From Parasphingorhabdus marina DSM 22363 (lineage in GTDB: Bacteria; Pseudomonadota; Alphaproteobacteria; Sphingomonadales; Sphingomonadaceae), in NCBI RefSeq assembly GCF_900128895.1, contig NZ_FSQW01000002.1, positions 1,364,001 to 1,428,000 on the forward strand: a stretch of DNA of 64,000 nucleotides. The letters run 5' to 3'. Shown in pieces: positions 26,323 to 35,006 of this stretch. A program made the position numbers and the translations under genes. The notes under the pieces are model-generated. The model saw only the letters and a list, made by a program, of their open reading frames with translations. It ran no database searches and had not been told where the DNA came from. Within the stretch, counting starts at the first letter, position 1. Every line of letters starts with the position of its first letter.

Positions 26323-27336
26323 CTAGCCCTCATGCGCCAGGTCGGTCGGTCCCAGGTCGCCCTGCCCCACCGTCGCGCTGGCCATTTCCAGCATGCGGTC
26401 GAGCGACTTTTTCGCCTGCAGCCGCAGCTCTTCGTCCATCTCGATCCGCGGTTCGAGATCGCGCAGCGCAACGTAGAGTTTTTCCATCGTGTTGAGCGCC
26501 ATATAGGGGCAGATATTGCAGTTGCAGTTGCCGTCCGCGCCGGGAGCACCGATGAAATTTTTCTCGGGCACCGCCTTTTCCATCTGGTGGATGATATGCG
26601 GTTCGGTCGCGATAATGATCGTGTCGCCGTCAAATTCCTTGGCATATTTCAGGATCGCGCTGGTCGAACCGACCATGTCCGCATGATCAACAATATAGGC
26701 CGGACATTCGGGATGTGCGGCAACCGGAGCGTCGGGGTGCTGCTGCTTCAGCTTGAGCAGCTCGGTCTCGCTGAACGCTTCATGGACAATACACACACCG
26801 GGCCAGAGCAGCATGTCGCGGCCGGTCTGGCGGGCGATATAGCCGCCGAGATGCTTGTCCGGGCCGAAAATGACCTTCTGGTCGAGCGGAATCTGTTTCA
26901 GGATATGTTCCGCCGACGAGCTGGTGACGATGATATCGCTCAGCGCTTTCACCTCGGCCGAACAGTTGATGTAGGTCAGCGCGATATGGTCCGGATGCTC
27001 TTCGCGGAACGCCTTGAACTTGTCCGGAGGACAGGAGTCCTCGAGGCTGCAACCCGCGTCCAGATCAGGCAGCACGACAATCTTCTCCGGCGACAGGATC
27101 TTTGCCGTCTCCGCCATGAACTTCACGCCGCAAAAGGCAATGACGTCGGCATCGGTTTCCGCCGCCTTGCGGGACAGTTCCAGACTGTCACCGACAAAAT
27201 CCGCAATATCCTGGATTTCGGGTTTCTGGTAATAATGGGCGAGGATGATCGCATTGCGCTCCTTGCGCAGCCGGTTGATTTCCTCGATCACGTCCACCCC
27301 GGCCAGAGAGCCGCCAATTCCACCACGTGCGTCCAT
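26323..27336 (-). CDS. nadA: Quinolinate synthase
   Basis: This 337-residue [4Fe-4S] enzyme condenses iminoaspartate with dihydroxyacetone phosphate to quinolinate. It has the three-fold repeated architecture with AIILAHYYQKPEIQDIADFVGDS near residue 30, AGCSLEDSCP near 95, and conserved cluster cysteines including that in NCNICPYMALNT near 275. The start has AAGGA ten bases upstream. The aspartate oxidase gene nadB is not in the window. With nadC it supplies de novo NAD. Confidence 0.95.
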   Translation of the reverse strand: MDARGGIGGSLAGVDVIEEINRLRKERNAIILAHYYQKPEIQDIADFVGDSLELSRKAAETDADVIAFCGVKFMAETAKILSPEKIVVLPDLDAGCSLEDSCPPDKFKAFREEHPDHIALTYINCSAEVKALSDIIVTSSSAEHILKQIPLDQKVIFGPDKHLGGYIARQTGRDMLLWPGVCIVHEAFSETELLKLKQQHPDAPVAAHPECPAYIVDHADMVGSTSAILKYAKEFDGDTIIIATEPHIIHQMEKAVPEKNFIGAPGADGNCNCNICPYMALNTMEKLYVALRDLEPRIEMDEELRLQAKKSLDRMLEMASATVGQGDLGPTDLAHEG

Positions 27337-27404
27337 TTTTTATTCCTTGTTTTCCGGCCATTTGGCCAACTTGATCCGGCTATGCCATGCGGCGCCCGAA
27401 AAGA

Positions 27405-28529
27405 TCAATCATCGATGCGGAATTTTGCCACATCTGCGATGACCGCCTGGTCGGCGTTCATGCCCCCCATGATATAGTAATCCTGCCCGGATTTTGCGAG
27501 GCCGCGATGGTCCATGCTGGCAGATTGCAACCTGCCGAGCGCCGTCCAGCTGTCCGTCTCGAGATCATAGCCCATGATCCGGTCGGAGGGTTTGGCGGGT
27601 TCACCGTCATATCCGATCCCGTTGTAATTATAGGGATTGTCGCCGCCGCCAGCGAAGATCACCTGCTTGCGTTGCGGATCGCCAACCGCCGCCATCCTGT
27701 AGAGCGGACCGCCCGGCATCGGATCGACAGGACGCCAGGAAATTCGCAAGGGATCGGCGGGATCAATATCCCCGCGCCAGGTGAAAGGGGCGGCAACAAA
27801 TTTGCGCTTGCCGTCCACCAGTCCGGCGACCGCGACGCCGTCCGTAACGATCATGCTGTTTCCGACAAGCCCGCCGGCATGCCCGAAGACGGCCAGTCCC
27901 GGGAATTCGGTTGCCTGGGACCAGCTATCCGTCCGGGTGTCGTAGAGCTGAACCAGGCTGACATTGCCCTGATCATGCCAGCCGGAAACGAGATAGATCC
28001 AGCGGTCCCGATAGGGCAATGCGACCATGTCATCGACCGGCGTCGGCATGTCCGCCACCCGCACATAGCTGTCATCGTCCGTATCATAGGCGAAAACTTC
28101 CGGCGTCGAGACTTCGTCCCCGTTTTCGGCGACGGTATAGCCGCCAAACAGGTAGATTTTTCCGTCAACGGTAACCGCTGCACTTGCCAGCCGCCCCTGC
28201 TCGACCGGAACCGGGCTGATCGCTTCACAGGCTTTGATCTCGATGACGCAGGCAAAAGCATCCTGACTGGTATCCTGCCAGCCCTTGCCCGCTTTCAGGC
28301 CATTAAAGCTGTATAGTGTCGGTCCGTCCGGTCCGGTCGCCAAGGCAACCGCATTGTTCGTCATCGGGACCGGAAGGGAGAAAACGGCCGCCCCGGAGCG
28401 CGGTTCCGTGCCGCCAGCGGCCGGTTCACTATTCTTTTCCGGCCATAGCATGAAGCCGATGACTGCCACCGCCAGAACAACAAAAAAAACAGCGAGGCTA
28501 CCGGCACGGTTCACGACACCAGCGCCCAT
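27405..28529 (-). CDS. Membrane-anchored Kelch-repeat protein
   Basis: This 374-residue protein has one N-terminal membrane segment (about 8-28) and then repeated Kelch-type blades: GKIYLFGGYTVAENG, DRWIYLVSGWHDQGN, DYYIMGGMNADQ, each followed by a YDT/YDLETDSW-type strand. It should fold as a beta-propeller in the periplasm. The function is unknown. Its first 19 bases overlap the end of the upstream metallo-hydrolase gene, so the two are probably co-translated. Confidence 0.8.
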   Translation of the reverse strand: MGAGVVNRAGSLAVFFVVLAVAVIGFMLWPEKNSEPAAGGTEPRSGAAVFSLPVPMTNNAVALATGPDGPTLYSFNGLKAGKGWQDTSQDAFACVIEIKACEAISPVPVEQGRLASAAVTVDGKIYLFGGYTVAENGDEVSTPEVFAYDTDDDSYVRVADMPTPVDDMVALPYRDRWIYLVSGWHDQGNVSLVQLYDTRTDSWSQATEFPGLAVFGHAGGLVGNSMIVTDGVAVAGLVDGKRKFVAAPFTWRGDIDPADPLRISWRPVDPMPGGPLYRMAAVGDPQRKQVIFAGGGDNPYNYNGIGYDGEPAKPSDRIMGYDLETDSWTALGRLQSASMDHRGLAKSGQDYYIMGGMNADQAVIADVAKFRIDD

Positions 28530-29389
28530 ATCTCGTCATTTTCGTGAACGATATTCCGGTTCCGGAGATCCAGAAGATGCGCCAGAACCGAACGTCCGGC
28601 CGCACCAAACAGGCGCGGGTCGAGGCCTTTGTACATTTTCTGGACCATGTCGGGGATGGCCGCTTCCCGCTCCTCCAGGATTTTCAAAATTTGGCGCTCG
28701 CGTTGCTTGCGGTGCCCCATCATCCCGCGCACCAGCTGCCGCGGCTTGTCCACCGGTTTGCCATGGGCCGGGTAATAGACCTTGTCCTCCCGGTCATAGA
28801 TTTTCTGGAGGCTCGCCATATAGTCGGCCATGTCGCCGTCCGGCGGTGATATCACGCTGGTCGACCAGGCCATGACATGGTCACCGGTAAACATCGCACC
28901 GGACTCCTGCACCGCGAGACAGAGATGATTGGAGGTATGTCCGGGAGTGGCCACCGCTTCGATGGTCCAGCCATCGCCGGACAGGGTTTCACCATCAACC
29001 AGCACCCGGTCGGGCCGGTAGCTTTGATCAAAGGCCTCGTCCGCCCGCGGCCCATCATCTTCCAGCACCAGCGCTGCGCATCCGATAATGGGCGCACCGG
29101 TTCTTTCTGCCAGCGGCGCCGCCGCCGGGCTGTGATCACGGTGGGTATGGGTACACATGATGGCTGATATCCTGGCATCGCCCGCGGCGGCGATGATTGC
29201 ATCGATATGCGCATCTATGGCCGGGCCAGGGTCTATCACGGCCCGGTCCGACCGGTTCCCGACAAGATAGGTCTGGGTCCCGGTATAGGTATAGGGGCTG
29301 GGATTGCCCGCCAGCACGCGCACAACCAGCGGTTCAAGCTGCTCAGCCAGGCCGGTCGGGAAACTGGCGGGATCGAATTTCTCATCCAT
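28511..29389 (-). CDS. MBL-fold metallo-hydrolase (LACTB2-like)
   Basis: This 292-residue metallo-beta-lactamase-fold hydrolase has the metal motif THTHRDH (about residues 80-86), then the later ligands in ATPGHTSNH, FTGDHV and PAHG. The C-terminal winged-helix-like part (RGMMGHRKQRERQILKIL onward) matches the BLACT_WH extension of LACTB2-type proteins, a group that includes endoribonucleases and thioesterases. It is not a beta-lactamase by this architecture. It is co-transcribed with the downstream Kelch gene. Confidence 0.87.
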   Translation of the reverse strand: MDEKFDPASFPTGLAEQLEPLVVRVLAGNPSPYTYTGTQTYLVGNRSDRAVIDPGPAIDAHIDAIIAAAGDARISAIMCTHTHRDHSPAAAPLAERTGAPIIGCAALVLEDDGPRADEAFDQSYRPDRVLVDGETLSGDGWTIEAVATPGHTSNHLCLAVQESGAMFTGDHVMAWSTSVISPPDGDMADYMASLQKIYDREDKVYYPAHGKPVDKPRQLVRGMMGHRKQRERQILKILEEREAAIPDMVQKMYKGLDPRLFGAAGRSVLAHLLDLRNRNIVHENDEIWALVS

Positions 29390-29480
29390 CCGGTGGATGT
29401 CGCATATTCAGCCGGTAAAACAAGCCAAAATCAGGTTTTGCCGGGGGAGCGGCTCGAAAGCGGGGCTCTGAAGGATTGGT

Positions 29481-31562
29481 TCAGATCGTTTCGAGTCCGG
29501 CTTCGAGCTCCTTGATTTCGCGATCATAGTTGCGAATCTTGCGACGCAAATCGGCATCCGGATTGTTACAGGATTTCGCCGCTGCATCCCGCCGCTGTTT
29601 CAGCGTTTGCAACGTCAGCTTCATCATCTTCTTTTCGTCGATCCTGGTAGTGAAGCTGCCGCATCCGGCTACGACGGCCCAGGTCTGGCTCTCGAGATCA
29701 CCGGGTTTGCCGGCAAACGCGATTTTCTTGTTCATCGCCTCGCAATCGATATCCACTTTGACGGATTTCGGTTTGACGGGCAGTCGCGGTGCGTAGGAGA
29801 TTTCGACCACCTGATTGGCGATGCTCCACACCCTGCTTGTCTGGCGGGCAGTTCGTCGCGAAGTCTGGTTGCTCTCGTTTTTGCTCTCGCTCGCCTCTTC
29901 CATGGCTTCGCGCAACGCTTCCCGGGCTTCACGCTTTGCCTCTCTCGCAGCTGCTCTGGCTTCCCGTTGCGCTTCCCGCACTTCGCGGGCCGCCTCGCGC
30001 AGGGCTTCCTCTCTTTCACGTTCGGCCTCGCGCAGCTGGATCCGGACCATCTGCTGGTGTTCGCGCATCTCGCGCTCACGTTCTTTCAATTCCTGCCGGT
30101 GCTCGCGCAATTCTGCTTCAGACTCGCGGCGCGACTCCTCTGCCTCAGCCACCATTTCCCGAACCTTTTCCTTGCTCAGTTTCTGGTTGGTACGCAAAAT
30201 AATCGTGCGTCCGTCATGCTTGATCTTGTGGACATATTGCTTGTCGCGGGCAAAATCCTTCGACCCGTTCAGCATGGTGATGTTCACAACCTTGTCATCA
30301 TCAGCAAAGGGTTCGGGTGCCGGCGGTACAGCAGGCGCGGGAGGTGCAGGAGGTACAGGCAGGCTGGTCTTCTTGTAAGAAGGCACCATCCGCCCAAGTT
30401 TTTCGTCAACCTCACTCCGTTTCAACTTGCGTTGCGATTCAAACTCAAATGTCCCGCGCTTGTTGCTGACGGTATATTTGTAACCGTCCCGGGTTTTTTC
30501 GGTGACCAGCACACCCTTGTCACCGACGTCGACCGTGGTGCCGGCGCTCTGAACCTGAACGCCGTCAAACGCGTCGTCGGGATGTGCATCATCCGCCATT
30601 TCTGCTTCCGCAATATCTGCCTCGGCATAGACCACCGTAGCCGTCAGCGGGAGCGCAGCGAATGTGGAGGCGCCGACCATGAGCATGCCGAGTTTTTTCC
30701 TCATGCCGGATTTCTCGGTTTGACCCAGCATCTTGAGCCGGTCCTTGATCTTGTTCTTCTGATTGAGCGGACTGGCCAGCCCAAGCTTGTGACCGGAAGC
30801 AGACTTGGCAATTGTCCGTCCGTATACCGCACGCATGGAACGCCCGCTTTTCTTGAGGATGCGCGCATCGCATGCCGTTTCCTGATCCTGACGGAATGCG
30901 ACCCATGCAAACCAGGCCACCGGATTGAACCAGTGGAGAGACAGGATCAGCAGGCCGACAAAATTGGCGGCCAGATCACCGGACTCGTGATGGGCAATCT
31001 CATGGTCCAGCGCCAATTCGCGTTCCTGCGGCGCATAATTCCGGAAAAAATCGGCAGGTACCGCAATATATTTGTCAAACAGTCCAAAGGCCAGGGGACC
31101 GTTGACGGCCGCCGTTTCCAGAATCTTGATATTGCCATGCCGGCCGACCAGCTGACCATCAGCCAATATGTCTTCACGGAACTGGAAATAGCCTGCCAGT
31201 TTGCTCAAAAACAGCAAGCCCGCACCACCCAGCCAGATGATCACGGCGACCATCAGCCAGTCCACCGAAGCAAAGGCGCTGACAGCGACCTGTTGGGCGG
31301 CCGAGGATTGCACCAGCTCGGATCCGATCACAGCTGAAGCGATCGGTTCTGCAGGTGTTGGCGGCGGAGCTGCGACCGTCAGCGTCGGCATGAACAGGCG
31401 CGCCAGTGGCAATATCCAGAGAAGATAGGCGATGTGCGGGCCAAAGAAATGGCTCACCGGTCGGCGTAGCAGGAGGACCAGGGCCATCAGCAATGTCATT
31501 GAGACCATCGTATCGAGGGTCCAGATGGCCAGGATTCCGTCGCCGAATATCTCGCTGCTCAT
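29481..31562 (-). CDS. BlaR1-like M56 family metallopeptidase with long charged C-terminus
   Basis: This 693-residue protein has several N-terminal membrane helices (about 18-34, 45-62, 100-122). The cytosolic-facing zinc protease motif HEIAH is at 187-191, with ETACDA at 228-233 providing the remaining ligand. A further helix lies at about 290-313, after which the chain should be periplasmic. Instead of a penicillin-binding sensor it has a small beta-rich region (335-395), a Pro-rich linker (401-417), a second small region, and a 95-residue stretch dominated by Glu, Arg and Ala (about 466-562). In BlaR1 the protease cleaves BlaI on signal; here the signal is unknown. Its start overlaps the blaI-like stop. 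Confidence 0.85.
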   Translation of the reverse strand: MSSEIFGDGILAIWTLDTMVSMTLLMALVLLLRRPVSHFFGPHIAYLLWILPLARLFMPTLTVAAPPPTPAEPIASAVIGSELVQSSAAQQVAVSAFASVDWLMVAVIIWLGGAGLLFLSKLAGYFQFREDILADGQLVGRHGNIKILETAAVNGPLAFGLFDKYIAVPADFFRNYAPQERELALDHEIAHHESGDLAANFVGLLILSLHWFNPVAWFAWVAFRQDQETACDARILKKSGRSMRAVYGRTIAKSASGHKLGLASPLNQKNKIKDRLKMLGQTEKSGMRKKLGMLMVGASTFAALPLTATVVYAEADIAEAEMADDAHPDDAFDGVQVQSAGTTVDVGDKGVLVTEKTRDGYKYTVSNKRGTFEFESQRKLKRSEVDEKLGRMVPSYKKTSLPVPPAPPAPAVPPAPEPFADDDKVVNITMLNGSKDFARDKQYVHKIKHDGRTIILRTNQKLSKEKVREMVAEAEESRRESEAELREHRQELKEREREMREHQQMVRIQLREAEREREEALREAAREVREAQREARAAAREAKREAREALREAMEEASESKNESNQTSRRTARQTSRVWSIANQVVEISYAPRLPVKPKSVKVDIDCEAMNKKIAFAGKPGDLESQTWAVVAGCGSFTTRIDEKKMMKLTLQTLKQRRDAAAKSCNNPDADLRRKIRNYDREIKELEAGLETI

Positions 31563-31927
31563 GCCTTCAACTCCCTCAAAAGCTCTTCAATTTCCCGGAT
31601 ATCCTCGTCACTCAGCTCATCGGCATCGGCCAGGTGTGCAACCAGCGGCGTAACCTTGCCGCCAAAGAGACGATCGACAAACTTGCGCGAAACGCCGGCC
31701 AGATAGGCGTCGCGTTCCACCAGAGGTGTATAGAGAAATTTGCGGCCATCACGCTGGGTGCCAAGCACCGCCTTCGCGGCCAGCCGCGAGAGCAATGTCT
31801 TGACTGTCTGGAGAGACCAGCCCTTTGATTCCACGACCCGATCGGCGACCTCAGTTGCCGTCAGCGGCGACTGTGTCCAGAGAACTTCCATGATTTCATG
31901 TTCTGCATCACTGATGCGCTCGACCAT
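31559..31927 (-). CDS. BlaI/MecI/CopY family repressor
   Basis: This 122-residue winged-helix repressor has ISDAEHEIMEVLWTQSPLTATEVADRV (residues about 5-31) and WSLQTVKTLLSRLAAKAVLG as the recognition region. A C-terminal helical dimer domain follows. It is the promoter-proximal gene of a two-gene unit and overlaps the M56 protease gene by four bases. Two 16-bp dyads lie over the -35 and -10 of its promoter, so it very likely represses its own operon until cleaved. Confidence 0.93.
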   Translation of the reverse strand: MVERISDAEHEIMEVLWTQSPLTATEVADRVVESKGWSLQTVKTLLSRLAAKAVLGTQRDGRKFLYTPLVERDAYLAGVSRKFVDRLFGGKVTPLVAHLADADELSDEDIREIEELLRELKA

Positions 31928-31977
31928 GACCTACTCCCCAATGTCCAAGCCAGCCAGATTCTGGCCGATCCCAAATC

Positions 31978-32014
31978 GACTACAACCGTAGATTAAACGA
32001 CTACGCATGTAAAC
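31978..32014 (-). promoter_or_regulatory. Promoter of the blaI-type operon with two BlaI operator dyads
   Basis: Dyad 1 is GACTAC-AACC-GTAGAT (31978-31993) and dyad 2 is GACTAC-GCAT-GTAAAC (31999-32014). Their starts are 21 bases apart, two helical turns. On the minus strand TTTACA (32008-32013) and TACGGT (31985-31990) form a -35/-10 pair with 17-base spacing. Dyad 2 therefore covers the -35 and dyad 1 the -10. The TAC-N4-GTA core is the kind bound by BlaI-family repressors. Confidence 0.7.
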
Positions 32015-32192
32015 ACTGGATTTTACATTTTGATGACCAGGCTGGATTTTATCGGTTGATCCGAAAGCCCTGCCATGTCGAGTTATTTTACATCTCGACA
32101 CAGGTTAACAGCACAGTAACCAGCTAAACCGTTGAAAATTTTCACCAGAGCAAAACTGGCACGGTCAATGCATGGCTATTGGCGTTCCTATT

Positions 32193-32315
32193 GTTTCACA
32201 CCCACGAAACACGAATGAGGGGGACAGCGAACTGGTCTCCGTTGTCCCCCCTCATTGAAATTACTGACAAACCTACCCAAGTCACAGCGGCCCGGAACTC
32301 CTAATCCGGGCCGCT
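32193..32315. other. Structured non-coding stretch, possible small RNA
   Basis: The 451 bases between the blaI-type gene and grxD hold no credible gene. Three hairpins follow each other. They are GTTTC/GAAAC (32193-32210), a 13-14 bp stem AATGAGGGGGACA / TGTCCCCCCTCATT with one bulged base (32214-32256), and a perfect 11-bp stem AGCGGCCCGGA / TCCGGGCCGCT with loop ACTCCTAA (32286-32315). No T-run follows the last one on either strand. It could be a small RNA, or the 3' end of the grxD transcript read leftward. I found no convincing promoter for it. Confidence 0.4.
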
Positions 32316-32378
32316 CTTGATTCGGGCCAGCCGATTCTGTTTTTCGGCCCGTGTCTGTCTATTTTGTTCGCCGTTTGC

Positions 32379-32711
32379 TCAGCTGGCAGGAGCGACTTTC
32401 TTTTGGGCCATCAGCTCGCCAAGTTCACCGGCTTCGTACATTTCCATCATGATGTCCGAACCACCGATAAATTCGCCTTTGACGTAGAGCTGAGGAATGG
32501 TGGGCCAGTCGGAAAATTCCTTGATCCCCTGACGGACTTCCATGTCCTGCAGGACATCAACCGATTCAAAGCCAACGCCGAGATGTTCGAGGATCGCGAC
32601 CGCCTTGCTGGAGAATCCGCACTGCGGAAACAGCGGAGTGCCCTTCATGAACAGGACAACATCATTGGATGTCACCATGGAATCGATTTTTGCGTGGATA
32701 GCATCTGTCAT
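32379..32711 (-). CDS. grxD: Monothiol glutaredoxin (Grx4 type)
   Basis: This 110-residue glutaredoxin of the CGFS class has PQCGFSSKAV at residues about 29-38 and GTPLFP before it. SDWPTIPQLYVKGEFIGGSDIMMEM forms the glutathione-binding part. CGFS glutaredoxins bind a [2Fe-2S] cluster with glutathione and pass it on, often together with BolA proteins. The bolA-type gene is immediately upstream, one base away, which supports that partnership. Confidence 0.94.
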   Translation of the reverse strand: MTDAIHAKIDSMVTSNDVVLFMKGTPLFPQCGFSSKAVAILEHLGVGFESVDVLQDMEVRQGIKEFSDWPTIPQLYVKGEFIGGSDIMMEMYEAGELGELMAQKKVAPAS

Positions 32712-32712
32712 T

Positions 32713-32955
32713 CTAATTCTCCTTGGAGGGAACCCCGGTGGTCAGCTGCAGCGCATGCAGTTCGCCGCCCATTTTCCCTTTAAGTGCGGCATAGACCGCG
32801 CGTTGCTGGCTCACCCGGCTCATCCCTTCGAAAGCCGAAGACAGCACTTTGGCGGCATAATGATCCCCGTCGCCGGCGAGATCCTGAATCTCGACAATCG
32901 CGTCCGGGAAGGCTTCGCGGATCATGGTCTCGATATCTGCACTTGCCATGGGCAT
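32713..32955 (-). CDS. BolA family protein
   Basis: This 80-residue BolA protein has the class II KH-like fold. It includes GDGDHYAAKVLSSAFEGMSRVSQQRAVYAAL, with the conserved His in HYAAKV (about 34) and the C-terminal His in GELHALQL (about 69). These residues can bind a [2Fe-2S] cluster shared with a monothiol glutaredoxin. The gene sits between the DUF1476 gene and grxD. The first ATG and one two codons later are both possible starts. Confidence 0.93.
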   Translation of the reverse strand: MPMASADIETMIREAFPDAIVEIQDLAGDGDHYAAKVLSSAFEGMSRVSQQRAVYAALKGKMGGELHALQLTTGVPSKEN

Positions 32956-32966
32956 CGTGGATGATC

Positions 32967-33293
32967 CTACTCGGCTTCTTCGATAAACTGGCGGCGCGCT
33001 TCTACCAATTTGTCGGCGAGAGCGGTACGAATGCCGGCATCATCCACATCGACACCTGCGGAAGTCAGATCACCGAGCAGTTTGCGGATCACGTCCTCGT
33101 CACCGGCTTCCTCGAAATCCGCCTGCACAACGGCCTTGGCATAGGCATCGGTTTCTTCATCGGTCAGACCCATTTTTTCCGCCGCCCATTCACCCAGCAG
33201 GCGATTGCGGCGTGCCGTGATCTTGAACTGCATTTCTTCATCGCGCGCGAATTTCGTTTCAAACGCTTTTTCGCGATCTTCAAAATTGGCCAT
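32967..33293 (-). CDS. DUF1476 protein, F1-ATPase zeta-subunit homologue
   Basis: This 108-residue, mostly helical acidic protein has the DUF1476 pattern MANFEDREKAFETKFARDEE and RRNRLLGEWAAEKMGL. In Paracoccus denitrificans the member of this family is the zeta subunit, an N-terminal-helix inhibitor of the F1Fo-ATPase that stops wasteful hydrolysis. The same role is likely here by homology, though some alphaproteobacterial homologues inhibit only weakly. The start has AGGGAAG upstream. It leads the unit zeta - bolA - grxD. Confidence 0.88.
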   Translation of the reverse strand: MANFEDREKAFETKFARDEEMQFKITARRNRLLGEWAAEKMGLTDEETDAYAKAVVQADFEEAGDEDVIRKLLGDLTSAGVDVDDAGIRTALADKLVEARRQFIEEAE

Positions 33294-33340
33294 GTTCTTC
33301 CCTTACAATGATATTGCTAGTCTTGTGACATTGAAAATAG

Positions 33341-33368
33341 GCACTCTGGCAGTCCGCCACAAGAGTGC
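33341..33368 (-). terminator. Probable terminator after the quinone oxidoreductase gene
   Basis: Read leftward, GCACTCT and AGAGTGC (33362-33368 with 33341-33347) pair in a 7-bp stem, with an inner GGC/GCC pairing. The sequence CTATTTTC follows. It lies just after the stop at 33377 and before the zeta-homologue gene. Confidence 0.5.
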
Positions 33369-33376
33369 AGCCCCGA

Positions 33377-34378
33377 TCAATCGGAAACTTTGACAACCAG
33401 CTTCCCGATAGCTCCGCGATCCGCCATTTTCTGGATTGCCTTGCCGGCATCTTCAAAAGCGAAGACTTCGGAAACCCGCGGCTGGATCATGCCCTGATCC
33501 CAGAGCTTGAACAGGCGGTTGATATGCGAGCGATTTCCGGCCGGGTCCCGGGCGGCATAGGCGCCCCAGAAAACGCCACATACATCGCACGACTTGAGCA
33601 GTGTCAGGTTGAGCGGCAATTTGGCAATTCCCGCCGGAAATCCGACAACCAGAAAACGCCCTTCCCAGGCAATCGACCGCACGGCAGGCTCGCTGTAATC
33701 ACCACCCACCGCGTCATAGACCACGTCAGCGCCGTTCGGGCCCACAGCTGCCTTGAACTGGCCAGCCAGCGCCTTGGACGCTTCCTTGTCAAATGGTGCG
33801 CGGCCATAGACAACGGTTTCGTCGGCACCTGCTTCTTTTGCAAAAGCCGCTTTTTCTTCTGACGAAACAGCGGCAACAACCCGGGCGCCAAATGCCTTGC
33901 CAAGCTCAACCGCTGCAATGCCGACACCGCCGGACGCGCCGAGTACGAGGAGCGTGTCACCTTCCTTGATATGTCCGCGATCGACCAGGGCATGGATTGA
34001 CGTCCCATAAGTCAGGATCAGCGCCGAGGCATCTTCGAACGAGACGCTGTCCGGAATTTTGAACACGCTGTTCTGGTCGACAGCCACCTGCTCAACCAGC
34101 CCGCCGTGGCCGGTGGTCGACGCCACCCGGTCACCGACTTTCAGGCCCGTGACGCCTTCTCCGACTTCGGCAATCACGCCGGCCACTTCTCCGCCAGGCG
34201 CAAACGGACGCGGCGGCTTGAACTGATACATGTCCTGAATGATCAGCACGTCGGGATAGTTGATGGAACAGGCTTTCACATCAATCACCACCTGACCTTT
34301 TCCGGCAGCCGGATTGTCGACCTCGATCATTTCGAGTGTCTCCGGACCGCCAACTTGCACGGACATCAATGCTTTCAT
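33377..34378 (-). CDS. NADPH:quinone oxidoreductase family protein (MDR, zinc-free)
   Basis: This 333-residue member of the quinone-oxidoreductase branch of the MDR superfamily has ACSINYPDVLIIQDMYQFKPPRPFAPGGEVAG (about 36-67). The nucleotide-binding motif VLGASGGVGIAAVELGKAFGA is at about 144-164. No zinc-binding cysteines are seen, as usual for this branch. It would reduce quinones or activated enones with NADPH. It follows leuD on the same strand after 34 bases and is followed by a probable terminator, so it may be the last gene of the leu transcript. Confidence 0.87.
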   Translation of the reverse strand: MKALMSVQVGGPETLEMIEVDNPAAGKGQVVIDVKACSINYPDVLIIQDMYQFKPPRPFAPGGEVAGVIAEVGEGVTGLKVGDRVASTTGHGGLVEQVAVDQNSVFKIPDSVSFEDASALILTYGTSIHALVDRGHIKEGDTLLVLGASGGVGIAAVELGKAFGARVVAAVSSEEKAAFAKEAGADETVVYGRAPFDKEASKALAGQFKAAVGPNGADVVYDAVGGDYSEPAVRSIAWEGRFLVVGFPAGIAKLPLNLTLLKSCDVCGVFWGAYAARDPAGNRSHINRLFKLWDQGMIQPRVSEVFAFEDAGKAIQKMADRGAIGKLVVKVSD

Positions 34379-34412
34379 CTGTTCTTCCTCTTCCCCAACA
34401 CGGATAGGCCGG

Positions 34413-35006
34413 TCATGCCGCCTGTGGACGAATCCAGGGCCGGGCAGAATCGGTCTCTTGTTCGTGACGCTCTATGGCATCGGACTGGGTCATTGTCAGG
34501 TCTATTTCGTCGAGCCCTTCCATCAGGCAATTCCGGCGGAACGGATCCATTTCAAATGCAAAGCGATCCTGGAACGGCGTGGTCACGCTCATGCTTTCCA
34601 TGTCGATCGAAACCGGGTCGGTTTTCGCCACTTCCATCAGACGGTCAATTGCCTCCTGTGGCAAGGCAATGGCCAGCAGGCCGTTCTTGAAGGCATTGCC
34701 CGAAAAAATATCGGAAAAGCTGGGTGCAATGATCGCCTTGATCCCCATGTCATCCAGGGCCCAGGCCGCATGTTCCCGGCTGGATCCACAGCCAAAATTG
34801 TCGCCCGCGATCAGGATCGGCGCACCGGCAAATTCCGGATCGTCGAAGATATTGCCTTCCTTTTGCCGGATGGACTCAAACGCGCCGGCACCCAGGCCTT
34901 CCCTGGAAATCGTTTTCAGCCATTCCGCCGAAATAATGACATCAGTATCGACGTTTTTCTGACCGAAGGGAATCGCCCGTCCCTCGACCTTGCGGACCGC
35001 CTTCAT
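34413..35006 (-). CDS. leuD: 3-isopropylmalate dehydratase small subunit
   Basis: This 197-residue swivel domain of isopropylmalate isomerase has [19 protein letters not shown] (about 13-31) and the substrate-loop signature [17 protein letters not shown] (about 68-84). With LeuC it interconverts 2- and 3-isopropylmalate in leucine synthesis. It overlaps the small membrane-protein gene upstream by four bases. Confidence 0.95.
   Translation of the reverse strand: MKAVRKVEGRAIPFGQKNVDTDVIISAEWLKTISREGLGAGAFESIRQKEGNIFDDPEFAGAPILIAGDNFGCGSSREHAAWALDDMGIKAIIAPSFSDIFSGNAFKNGLLAIALPQEAIDRLMEVAKTDPVSIDMESMSVTTPFQDRFAFEMDPFRRNCLMEGLDEIDLTMTQSDAIERHEQETDSARPWIRPQAA

Noticed and set aside
29607-31337. 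A 576-codon open frame on the plus strand opposite the BlaR1-like gene
   Set aside because: It is the shadow of a gene with an intact HEIAH protease motif and a coupled repressor.
29481-31927. Classical beta-lactam-inducible resistance pair
   Set aside because: The sensor has no penicillin-binding domain and no beta-lactamase gene is linked; the nearby MBL-fold gene is of the LACTB2 type.
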